This document shows, piece after piece, positions 22,085 through 31,943 of a DNA stretch of 44,148 bases. A program made the position numbers and the translations under genes. Within the stretch, counting starts at the first letter, position 1, and each line of letters starts with the position of its first letter. This DNA comes from Nymphaea colorata (Eukaryota > Streptophyta > Magnoliopsida > Nymphaeales > Nymphaeaceae): positions 1 to 44,148 of the forward strand of contig NW_022205259.1 in assembly GCF_008831285.2 (NCBI RefSeq), read 5' to 3'. The notes under the pieces are model-generated. The model worked only from the letters and a program-made list of their open reading frames with translations, was not told the origin of the DNA and searched no databases.

Positions 22085-23716
22085 TCAGATGGACAGTGCA
22101 CTGGAAACTGCAGTTCTAAGTCCATAGATGCAGTTGTGCTGTATGAGAGGGGTGGTGGCTGAAAAATCTCCAAAGAAAGTGAGAATGTTCCTTTTTCCAA
22201 CGCTCACGTTCCAGAATTACCCGGCCACCTTCGGAGCGCCCTTCTTCTTCTCGCGAATCTCGTTTATCACCAACACGAATCCAGTATCAGTGCTGAATCT
22301 AGGTAGTGTTAAAATTACTTGTTGGAGTTTTTACCTCCGAAGACGTAGAACTGGTCGTCGCTGATTTGAAGAGCAAGTGAGTCTTACAGTATCTGCACCT
22401 ATTCAAGTATGTTGCGAGGGGATGCACGCACAAGGGCCCACTTGTCAGTGACAGAATCATACATCTCGATGATCTTGTTAATATAGTCGAACTCATTCAG
22501 TCCACCCAGCTTGCAGATATATCGACCGTTGAGTGCACAAACTGTGGGCTTGCGCAAAGCTACATTGCTCTCGGCTAGCTGTGTCCACTTCTTATCACGG
22601 ATGGAGTAGCGGAAGTTTTTCTTTGAGCATTTTTATCCCTCGCCTCTGCCGCCGATCAGATATATGCAGCCGGCCATATAGAGAAGAGCAGCATCACGTC
22701 TTCCCGCAGGTAGTGGACCCCTATTGCTTGCTTTTGCATCTCCGATCTCGTAGAAGTAAGGGTCTAGTTTTTCCTTAGTAGAGCGGCAATTGATGGCGAA
22801 TATTTTGCCATTAGGAGTAATGACACTCCTGGTTTCAGGCGAGAAAGACCATTCGTTGGACAGAGTGCGGTCATGGTAGTAGTCACTGCCGACAGTAGGC
22901 ACTCTGCAAGCATCAGACAGCAAGTAAAAGGCAACTTTTTTTGTATTTGGCACACAGTAATGCAGGACTGCTTTGGATTAATCGAGTCCTTATTCGAAGA
23001 AGTTCGGTCTATTTATCTAAGGCCCCTCATTCATGGACGGCGCAATAGTCTTTAGCTTGAAGGGAGTAATGTCATGGTAGGTCCGAGCCGCCTCGGTAAC
23101 GTAAAATTGATGGTTTAGAGGCCTTACTGAGGAAAAAACTGCTGGCGGGTAATTGATGGCAGTATCGATAAGCTCTTTAAAGAAGTGAGAACTTGGAATG
23201 TCAATCTCAGAAGTACCTTCCTTTTATATCTCTGGTTAGACTCATCCTAAAGCAATTCTGAGTTAAGAATGGCCTTTTGAATGTCTTCCTGTCCAATGAT
23301 GTTTTCCAACGTGGAGAGGTATCGGTTGGCTTCACTTTCATAAGAGATGTATTTTTCTTCTGAGCTTGCGTTGTTTTTGAGTTCAATCACTGACGTATGA
23401 TGAGTTCCAGGTCGTAGAGCTGCTTCTCATATGGTTGCACTTCACCCTCCTCATGGTCCAGTTTCAGTAGGTCGGAAAACTTCTCTATGCGCTAATCGAA
23501 GAGCATAACATTGAACTGCTCTTTTAGCTTATCCCTAAGCTCGCCATACAATTCCTGATCGGCCTGTTTGGACTCCACGACTCTGCAGTACGCCACGATG
23601 TTGCTGATGAAGATGGAAAGGTTATCTTAGTTGTCTAGGAGTCGCTTGTCTGTGTTCAGTCCGGCTAGCGTCTCAGGCAGGTCCACCGCTGCCTTTTCTT
23701 CTGCACTCTCCAGCAT
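22085..23716 (-). CDS. Kelch-repeat protein with N-terminal helical region
   Basis: Starts MLESAEEKAAVDLPETL. The first ~150 residues are helical (LRDKLKEQFNVMLFDERIEK, EKQLYDLELIIR). The C-terminal ~300 residues show kelch blades with GG pairs: GRRDAALLYMAGCIYLIGGR, LRKPTVCALNGRYICKLGGL, EMYDSVTDKWALV and ALQISDDQFYVFGGKNS. A 20-nt intron (22299-22318) lies in the last blade and joins GGKNSNK to FSTDTGFVLVINE. Displacements near 23395 and 23215 are not introns. Kelch propellers bind protein partners; the role here is unknown. It begins 59 bp after the upstream minus-strand gene's stop. Confidence 0.75.
22299..22318 (-). other. Intron, 20 nt, in kelch gene
   Basis: GTAATTTTAACAC..CCTAG on the minus strand. 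Removal gives a continuous kelch-blade reading frame; retention leads to TGA within 20 codons. Confidence 0.8.
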
Positions 23717-23774
23717 ATTTATTAGAATATTGGGAAAGGATTATATTTTATTTCCACGAGATGGATGAAAGGTA

Positions 23775-25216
23775 TCACTTGCTTACTATGTTCAGCAAAC
23801 GCCGGCAACTCTCCATTAAAAGACTCAGTATGGTCTGGTTCTCTTTCAGCCCTTACTCTAATTGGCGACATTTTGTAAGGATTCGTTACTGGATGCCTGG
23901 CTTGCCGTCACAGGCTTAGCGGTAAAGGTCACCTAGCATTATATGGGACTTACCGTATTATTTGTTGATGAAGGTGATGCGGTATCGAGAAGTGCAATCT
24001 TGCGGGAGAGGATATCACGTAGATATCCCTTACTTTTTGTACGGAAGTCCTCGATGCAAGCCATATACTCCGGACTACGGCTATAGTATACCATCATGCT
24101 GTAGTTTCGCCTTTATCAAAGATAAATACCTAAGATGGGCTGCCAGAAGCTGTCTCTAGTTTTCCAAAACTTCTTCAATTTTCGATTCTCTTTTGTAGAA
24201 CAGTCCCACTTCCTTAGCATCATAATATCCAGGTAAAAATAGACAATATTGTCTTGAGACCTATGTTTCAATGCCTTTTATGCTTTCGCGATCTGATTTT
24301 ATAATGGCGATAAGGTCAGGCAACAGTTCATAAACATTCTGATGCAACTTTTCCCACCATGTTTTGCATTTTTCTTTGACCTGAGGCAGTTGAATATTGA
24401 CCCTTCCATATTTAGCATTTGATCTCCACTCAAACAAATCGTCAAGTTCATGATCCAAGAAGTCTCCTAGTCCCTGTGTTTGCTTCTGCAGCTCTGTTTG
24501 AAAGATTTATTTAAGCAGCCTCTACTAAGCTCTTCTGTTGGGCTTACTGACGACCTGTCGAGAGCTGATGATGAATACAAGTGCCTTTTCAAAGTCTTAG
24601 ATGAAGAGCTTGAACCATCCAATATTCTCAAGAACTTCTTGGTATTCGTCTGATAATTTTTCCAGCTTTGGAGTCTGCTTTTAGAACAAGGCTAAAAGCT
24701 ATCGGTTGTAGTTTGACTAGATTTGAGCTTTTTCCTTATCCACATCTATCTTGTTTTATATCTTGCTGTCTGTCTTGTTGTCTACTCTGCTTTCTATCTT
24801 GAAATCTACTATCTTAATTACTGATTTCTTCGCTTATTCCTCTAGTCTTCTTTGTAGTGCTTTTAATTAGTTGTCTTTGCTTGGTTTAGCTTCGCTATCA
24901 GCGAGGTGAGCTCATTTCCGTCGTATTTCTTGCTGATTGTTCTTCGCAGTTCATTGCCGACTACTTTTTCTCTTTTTTCGATATACTTGTATGTCACTTC
25001 ATAAAGTTTTTCCAATCTTAGCCTCTCTTTGAGTAGGGAATCATACTAAGCGTTGACAGCTGAATGGTCCTGCTAAAGGGCGGGAGTTGCCAACTTTTAC
25101 TTCAGGAGTTCGCTATTAGTGAGATCAATCACCTCCTAATTCTTCAGGACATACATCAAGATCAGCTAACGAACGCAGGGAAAGGGAATCTTTTCGGTCT
25201 TCCTTGCAGCTTCCAT
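23775..25216 (-). CDS. Coiled-coil protein, unknown function (~480 aa)
   Basis: Starts MEAARKTEKIPFP. A long helical stretch follows with heptad-type spacing and TAA/TAG at Glu-like positions (SLLKERLRLEKLYEVTYKYI, EELTSLIAKLNQAK-type sequence). Later segments include KLEKLSDEYQEVLENIGWF, DHELDDLFEWRSNAKYGR and VKEKCKTWWEKLHQNVYELL. It ends RRLLNIVSK-TGA. No enzyme motif. The start ATG lies directly after the stop of the upstream gene (3 bp between them), and the next gene starts 59 bp past its stop, so the three minus-strand genes form a dense co-oriented block. A structural role is inference. Confidence 0.6.
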
Positions 25217-25219
25217 TTG

Positions 25220-25954
25220 TCAAAGCTGAGTCGCCGATAGGCCTATGAAGGTCGCTGGGAAGGACGTTGATGAATGGCGATTCGAGTTCATAAGAAGAGG
25301 ATTATTCATACTCCACTCGCATTCTGAGTTGTGCCTACATGGCTATCTTGGCTTAGTATAAAAATATTAATGCTAACAGAAGGATAGAAAGATCATCGGG
25401 TGATCATGCATAGAATTTAAGATTTTACTTTCCGCTATCGTCATGCTCCCATGGCTGCAGGTCAAAATCTTCGTTTTTCGGATATTTGAGTGTATCAGTG
25501 TGTGGATGACTATCAGTAATATCGCAAAGAGAATGAATACTCTGCTCAGTGTATCTATGGTTCCGATTGCCCTTTCCGAATACACAAGGATTCTTTTTGG
25601 GTGTGGATTTGGGATTGAGCAGGCTTTTGCATGTCTTTAGGTCAGAAATTTAATCTTATTTTGATTGAGTGCCTTCTGATTGAAAATTAGCACTTTTTTA
25701 TTGAATGTAGGGGGATGCAGTAAAGTATTGTTCCTGTTGGATGAATCACATAGAGTCTTCTTTCTCGGCAAGACGTGAAGGTTATGAATACTGAAGGCAA
25801 TCAACTGCTGAAGGGAGAGGTCGGGAAGAGGCAGGGAGTGGTCGATCCAGTCATACTTTTTGTTGATTGCCTTGCGAAGACGGTGCTTGCTGGTGATTGG
25901 CTGGCTATTCCGTTTGCAATCGATGTGTATGACTTGAGGAAGTCTTTCCTGCAT
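25220..25954 (-). CDS. Single-pass membrane protein, unknown (~244 aa)
   Basis: One unbroken frame from ATG to TGA with TAA/TAG as Glu, which makes it one of the cleaner genes here. Starts MQERLPQVIHIDCKRN. About 120 residues are basic and Asn/Pro-rich, then TLSRVFILFAILLIVIHTLI around residues 147-166 is a clear membrane helix, followed by about 80 polar residues ending FIGLSATQL. The N-terminal domain contains RKAINKKYDWIDHSLPLPDL. No family recognised. An alternative upstream open frame (to ~26127) might add exons but is not supported. Confidence 0.6.
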
Positions 25955-26127
25955 TGATCGCTAATAATAAAGTTAATAAAAGCTAAACTCAGCGAAGGCA
26001 TTACAATTATTAACAAATACACCTTAAAGATAGCAATTGTTATTGGATAGGAAGTTGGAAGAGGATGGGGCAAAGGGCGGACTAGTTGATCGGGAAGTAG
26101 TGAATGTGCTAGTGCCATATGAATCAT

Positions 26128-27294
26128 TCAATCGATCTTGAGATCGATCACCTTCTCCAGGGTTCGCTTCTCGTACTTCATTATATAGATCTTCTTGTTC
26201 TTGCGCTCATCGTTACGGTCGATTATCACCTTATGGTCAAGCAATTCCAATAGATTCTGGCGCAACTGATGATCGCTGGAAAGCACAATCTATATTGAAA
26301 GTGAATACCTCTTCGATGCACTTGTCCAATAGCTCCTGGAAGGTGTAATGGGTGGCGTCATTGTCGTCAAGCGAGAGGTTGCTGAGCTAGCGTTAAGCGA
26401 TGAAGCGGAGGATCTGTTTTTGATTCTTGTTGAGTGATTGCCAAACGCATATGAGTGATTCCTCAGTTGATTCTCTGGCTTCGCTCTTAAGGGTGCAGAA
26501 TTTGAGTTCCTATGTGTATGGTTGGTTGGTATCGATGTGGTAAAAAAGTAATTTAAGCTTTTGAAGAGTGACTAAATGAAAAAATGCGTACTTGCCGACC
26601 AGTTGAAGACGGTCTTGATGTCATCGACAGAGCATATGAGTTGAATTTGCGGGATATCAATGAGTTCCGCTATCCTTTCCTGGCTTTCGGGATTCTTTAA
26701 GTTAGGCCCATCCAGTGAGTGTAAGACAATAACTAATTTCACTCTGCTGTGCAAGTTGAGTAGTTACTTGTACTCTAAAAGCTGGTCGCGGATAGTAACT
26801 TTGTGGATCTCATCGGCGAGCCCGCAATCGACAAGCATTCCGCCTAAATGACTGAATATCTTTTTTTCAGTAACTGATGGAAGGTAGGCCTTTATGCTGA
26901 AGGAGTGGAATTCATGCAGCTCCTCTTCCTGCAGGCGACGCAGCAACTGTATTTTTGAGCCCTTCCCAAAGACGCAAACGTTGCGACCTTGCCGTACCAT
27001 TTCACACAACTCTCTATACTCTGGGCCACTTCCAGGAGGTTTGCCAATCTTGAGCTTGTTCAGGTGATCGCGATATTTTTCATTTGTGTAGTATTAGAGA
27101 AGAGTCTCATCGTTGTCCTGCTTCATCCGTGCCTGGCGGTTCTTGAGAGTAATGTAATCTCTCGCGTAGAACTGGTCTTGTTATCGGACCATCTGACGCT
27201 CGTTTCCTTTTATCTCTACCTCTTCCTCACTAAAGGGGCCGTCACTTTCGTCCTCGTGGAAAATATCTCCCTTCTTGAATCTATTTTGCGCCAT
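26128..27294 (-). CDS. ORC2: Origin recognition complex subunit 2
   Basis: ORC2 helps form the complex that marks replication origins and loads MCM. Starts MAQNRFKKGDIFHEDES. Signature segments: VCVFGKGSKIQLLRRLQEEE (GYGSK-type loop), KLVIVLHSLDGPNL (the ORC2 HNIDG strand), ERIAELIDIPQIQLICSVDD followed by FNWSA (ASxDHxN..W region), then LLFYHIDTNQPYT-E-ELKF. Two introns of 20 nt (26572-26591) and 19 nt (26290-26308) restore one continuous frame, so this gene is intact under the Glu code. About 375 aa, near the lower end for ORC2 because the N-terminal tail is short. It ends LEKVIDLKID-TGA. It lies 188 bp from the H2B gene's stop. Confidence 0.85.
26290..26308 (-). other. Intron, 19 nt, in ORC2
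   Basis: GTATTCACTTTC..TATAG on the minus strand; removal joins LLDKCIEE to IVLSSDHQLRQ, returning to the original frame. Confidence 0.85.
26572..26591 (-). other. Intron, 20 nt, in ORC2
   Basis: GTACGCATTTTTTC..TTTAG on the minus strand; removal produces the ORC2-conserved W-S-A-ITLQKLKLLFYHID junction. Confidence 0.85.
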
Positions 27295-27482
27295 TGATTA
27301 TAAAATTCAATCGCGGACAGCAAAACAAGAAACAATCAACGGCGGGAAAATGCATAAACTTCAATGAAAATTGAAGCAGAGTGTATTCTATGGGCCTTTT
27401 GAGCCCGAAAATGAGTCATAGGGGATTTATGGATTCTTGATAGTGAAGATTGGTTTTGAATAGACTGGCATCATCAATCACT

Positions 27483-27827
27483 TCATTGCTGGATGTACTT
27501 GGTGACGGCCTTGGTTCCCTCTGAGACGGCGTGTCTGGCCAACTCTCCGGGGAGGATGAGCTTGACTGCGGACTGGACTTCCCGGGAGGAGAGAGTTCTT
27601 CTCTTGTTGAAGCGGACGAGCTTGGATCCCTCAGTGGCAATGCGGTCGAAGGTGTCGTGGATGAAGGAGTTCATGATGTTCATGGCCTTCTTGGAGATGC
27701 CGATGTCGGGGTGCACCTGCTTGAGGACCTTGTAGATGTAGATGGAGAAGGTCTAAACTCTTCTTCTTCTGGCCTTGCGGTCAGCGGAGGGCTTGGTGGC
27801 TTTGGTCTAGGTAGGTTTCTTTCCCAT
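27483..27827 (-). CDS. H2B: Histone H2B
   Basis: Core nucleosome histone, 114 aa, single exon, stop TGA at the expected C-terminus (AVTKYIQQ). Landmarks: [54 protein letters not shown] and [16 protein letters not shown]. The N-terminal tail is short and basic. TAG occurs at residues 7 and 25; residue 25 precedes TFSIYIY, where H2B of ciliates, plants, yeast and animals carries Glu, so TAG = Glu here. Codons are GC-richer than in neighbours, as expected of a highly expressed gene. The frame stays open upstream to 28211, but that is probably chance. Confidence 0.97.
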
Positions 27828-28261
27828 TTGTATTAAAAGTGTGATAATCCTCAAACCCGCTATCCCATATTTAAAATCGATATTATCAAACACGATCCAT
27901 AGAATTAATTTGATTGGCTCCCTCCAATCCATAAAAAATATACGGATTACTTTAAAAGAGACCATTGTTCCAAAAAGGAAGCCTTTTTTGAGTTATGCTA
28001 TTGGCATCCCTTTCACATTTATACAAAAATTATTGAGTTTAGATGACTCAAAAAATAATGCTGGAGAAATGGGGATCAGAAAAGCCTGGATGGGTGCAGT
28101 TAACTGTCGACAAGATTGAGTTGCATCGCGAATATTACCGCTGCTACAGTGTAAAGAATCAATAAAAACAAGAAAAAATGCTATGGAGATTGCATGGAGG
28201 CGCTGATCCATTCCTTCCGATCATCTAACAATACAAGCTGGTTGCAATACCCACTCAACGC
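27828..28261. promoter_or_regulatory. Divergent promoter region of H2B and a coiled-coil gene
   Basis: 434 bp between divergent starts. It is open on the minus strand in the H2B frame up to a signal-peptide-like start at 28211, but the composition is not convincingly coding. No canonical histone promoter element recognised. Confidence 0.4.
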
Positions 28262-30058
28262 ATGATAAGTAGATAGTTTTTCCGCTTCATCGTCAAGAGC
28301 TGGAAGGCCTATAAGCAGTACAACCAACTTCAATCATTCAAAATCGAGCTCTATAATAAGAACTTAGATGGCTATAAGCAACAGAAAGTATAAGAGGATG
28401 CATAGATAATAAATATCATAAAGAAACTGGAGAGTTGAAGGAAGAGGATGTTGATCGCTTTGCATAATAGTATTAATCATCAATCCAAGACAATTAGGCT
28501 ATAATATAGTTTTGCAATCAGTTTAGACAGGAAGCTGACCAAAGGTTGCAGAGCTTGTAGTAATTCCTCAAGGAGAAAAAATGAAAAAGATAGAGAATAT
28601 GTGTAAAATGCTTTCAAATGTTTGGCAAACCTAACTACTATATCATAAGTCAAGTGCTCAAGTCTATATACTTACTTAATCGTTTAGAAAAGACAAAAAG
28701 GCTGAAGTTTTGACACTTTAGTCTTTACTGCAAATAAGTGCCAAACGAAACTAGTCTAAAAAAAAGTAACATAGAAATTGGCTGTTGGAGATGAGCAAAT
28801 AATCGAAGAATTGTGCAATCAGCTTGCAAAAAATTGATGGCTTTTGAATAGAATGCGAAGAGTAAAAAGTAGAATATTTGCTACCCACTTGATATAGACA
28901 CAATCTACGTTTAGACGAATAGGACCTAAGACAATTAGTCAGGCTAACTTCTGCTTGCCATCTCGATTTCATGCAGCCATTCATTCATGAGCTTGGATTA
29001 GCGAATAGGGTATCTAGCTTTGAAAATTTACTTATCTTTCATTCCACTTCCAAACCCTACCAATCTCCATTTTCCTTTTCCAAAATACTGGCAGAAACTT
29101 ACCTAATCAAATAAAAAGCTAAGCTATCGCAAATATAGACGGCAGTTAAATGGTTATGCTTACAGATCTCTTGTTCTTCTCATTAACTCAAGAATAAGGC
29201 AAGTCAATCGTTGAATGCGAGCCAAATAGATAGAAAATTATCAATGCCCTCATAAGTAACTCGTTTGATAGTCCACTTCATTCAAACACATTAGCCATCA
29301 TAGATATGATAAAACTGGAAAATCCATCAGTCCAAAGCCTTAATCCGTATTAGGGGTTCTCAAGATCTAAAATATAATCGATGCTTACAATAAGAAAAAG
29401 AAGAAAAATCAGATATGTTCGAATCCAACAGGTACGATCTTGTCAAAAATTCAATAGAGTTGAAATCTAAGCTGTTCTTTGGGGATGAGTCTCTGAAACA
29501 TTTCTGCGAAAAAAATCGAATAATCAAGAGCATTGACTCTCATGGAAAGTATATGACTATGTACTTGTTGGCTAACTACGCCATACTGGAAACAGAGCGA
29601 CAGTTGTTGTAGCTTTGGAGAGGAGAGTTATTGCAGTTTCAAAGCTAGAAAGACCCTTTGGCGATTGCTATGTCTAAATTCAGCAAAATCACACCTAAAA
29701 TTGAGGTTTTTGTGTAGCAAATAGACAAGAGTAGTCCAAGGTGGGGAATAATATCATTGAGTAAATGAAAAAGGCACTGGCCTTCTGCAAAACTCTCAGA
29801 GGCCGAGTCTTTGGCTCATCTTTTCAGAATTTGGCCTATAAAAATCGCGAAAAGAAACTAAAAGAAGTTGAATAGCTCGTCGCAATATTGAAGTAAAAGC
29901 TAAAATTTTGTTCGGCATATTCAGATAAGATTTTTAAAAAGAAGTTGACTCTCCAGAAAAATTAAGCTCCAAAAAAAACATTAGCGATTATCTAAATGGG
30001 CGAAAAAATCTTGTCTTCAATAAATCTTTGTATCTTTAAGCTTTTACAACTATTCTGA
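28262..30058 (+). CDS. Coiled-coil protein, unknown function (~600 aa)
   Basis: Starts MISREFFRFIVKSWKAYKQY. Helical, Lys/Glu-rich segments follow across several frames: DVDRFAEEYESSIQDNEAII, DQRLQSLEEFLKEKK, SEDLLFFS-type segments then KIINALISNSFDSPLHSNTL, MSKFSKITPKIEVFVEQIDK and FGSSFQNLAYKNREKKLKEV, ending KLLQLF-TGA. The arrangement (WK..Y start, mid-length helix bundle, C-terminal long helix) resembles sorting-nexin-type BAR proteins in general shape, but I see no PX signature I would defend. Displacements near 28435, 28585, 28850, 29210 and 29760. Function unknown. Confidence 0.55.
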
Positions 30059-30276
30059 ACTATTCTGCTAAGAACAGTCAATTTCCTCTTTCAAAGCTTC
30101 CAAAAATTCCACATTAGGAGTGATAAATAATAATTCGACAAAATCGATTAAAGTTACCTAAATCTTAAGCAAGGGGAAGCATTTTTTCCAAGAGAGTCTC
30201 ACAGATTCGAAGCAGGATATCTCTTTATGATAATTTATTATTTAATGATACATATGATGTAGTATATGATGAGTAC

Positions 30277-31933
30277 TCAATGATATATGTAATTCGTTAG
30301 CCATTGAAAGGTATCGTAATGGCCAGTGCTGTATGAGTTCACGGCACTGCTAACTATCTCTTATACACGCTTCATCAATTCTTCGTCAGTGGTTCCCTCG
30401 TGGAATCGCTTCTAAAAGGCTTATTTTGAATACTTGTCAAAACACTTCATGCCTGGACAATGTGTCATCATCTCCACCCGTTCCATGATCTCTCGCTTGT
30501 ACTTTCGGATGAACTTTAGCGCAAAGAAGAAGAGAAGCTTGAAATGAAGGAAAATGTCGGAGTTGACGCCTTACATGAGCTAGAGGTAGTCCTTGGTGAG
30601 CTTGAAGGGGCTTTTTCGAAGGACATGTTGCCGGGTGAGCTGCTTAGGATAAAACTGAAATCAATATGACGATGTGCCGTGACTGTCCACCAGGATGTTA
30701 TTGTTGTGCTATCCTTGATCTGGAATAGGTATTGCACACAGAATAGCCGGCTAAGCTTTCCACGAAGTTAGAAATGCTGCTTTCCCACTTATCTCCGAAG
30801 AGCTGCTTGTATACATCCTTTAGGGAAGTGGCTCTGGAGCGCTCCTTGAGATAGCTTACAGTCTTTGTGTCCTCCACGAATTCAATAAACCGCTATCCTG
30901 GTTAAACGGAATCACGCTATAAGTGCGAAGCCAAATTTTTACGTTTTCTTTTATGCAAATCGCTCTCACCATGCTAATCAGTTCCATTGCCATGTGTTCT
31001 TGCCGAAGGTCGTCTCCTGACTTCACGATGAAGGATTGAACTCGATAAGAGGGGTAATGAGAGTAGGGGGACTATGCTGCAATTTTTTGCCTTTAGACTC
31101 GCCATTCAGTCCCAAAATAGGATTGAGGCAATATTAGACTTTCTTTTTCTGCAGGAGGGTCATACGGTGCATCTTTGTATGGTTTTTATTGAAGTCCTGC
31201 TCGCTTATAGTTTCGTAGACTATCTTAAATGGCACTCTCTCCTTTGTGGAGAATGTCATGCAGTGACTATATGACACCCCGACTGCCATGCACGAGCTCT
31301 GCTGCAAAGGTAGCAAAATGGCAGGTCTTGATGCGTTGTTTATAAAAAACTTGCTGTGAAGTTTCTTCAGTCGCAGTCTCAGGTTGTCGTTGCGTTCAGC
31401 CTTCTCGTGCTTCTTCAATTTTTATGGTATTGCGAAGAGTTTCTCAAAGTAATCGTTGAGAGCGATGGTGTAATTGAGTTTAAGCTCCTTCAACTTCATC
31501 TATTGCGCCAATATGGCAATATCTGTCTCCTGCTGAGAAGTATTTCTGGCGAAGATAGAGTTATCAAGTCGGTTTCGCGCTGATTCGCAGTCAGGCATGT
31601 ATGTCGAGTATGACCACGCAGAAGCAAATAACAAGAAAGCGACTATTTGCTTAGTCTTTAGCAAAAGGCTTCGATGGTTGGATTTGGCTCGAGACTGAGG
31701 ATAAGCTAAGTGATATTGGCGTTACATAGCTGTTGGAGCAAGGTGTGGCTTCCAGCTTTGAAGAACTGTTCGATGCGTCCTAGTAATGGGAGCAAGAGGG
31801 GTCGATTATTGCGCCACTGGAAGAGATAGTTGATGGCCATCTCGGGTGTGAACTCTTCGGAGGCGACTAGCCGTAACGCCAGCTCCAGCCGTCCTCCTTC
31901 TGCCCTCTCCTGTGTGCTGTCGCCTTTCTCCAT
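30277..31933 (-). CDS. Phosphatidylinositol 4-kinase (PI4K-beta-like)
   Basis: Makes PI4P from phosphatidylinositol, controlling Golgi and endomembrane traffic. Starts MEKGDSTQERAEGG. Order of landmarks: an N-terminal helical domain (EEFTPEMAINYLFQWRNNRP, like the lipid-kinase helical region), TKERVPFKIVYETI, VKSGDDLRQEHMAMELISMV, DSGFIEFVEDTKTVSYLKE, then the catalytic loop HNNNILVDSHG, the activation segment HIDFSFILSSSPGNMSFEKA with FKLTKDYL, and the C-terminal YDTFQWLTNY typical of PI4Ks. The catalytic core is split by three single-base losses (near 30666, 30675 and 30708), each of which a one-base insertion in a short run would repair. About 550 aa. It starts 10 bp from the divergent neighbour. 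Confidence 0.88.
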
Positions 31934-31943
31934 ATTATAATAA
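31934..31943. promoter_or_regulatory. 10-bp gap between two divergent start codons
   Basis: Only an AT-only decamer separates the ATG of the PI 4-kinase (minus) from the ATG of the pseudokinase-like gene (plus). The 5' leaders and promoters must overlap the opposite gene unless one start lies further in. Confidence 0.6.

Noticed and set aside
27828-28211. N-terminal extension of H2B with a signal peptide
   Set aside because: Frame is open by chance under a one-stop code; H2B has its normal short tail starting at MGKKPT.
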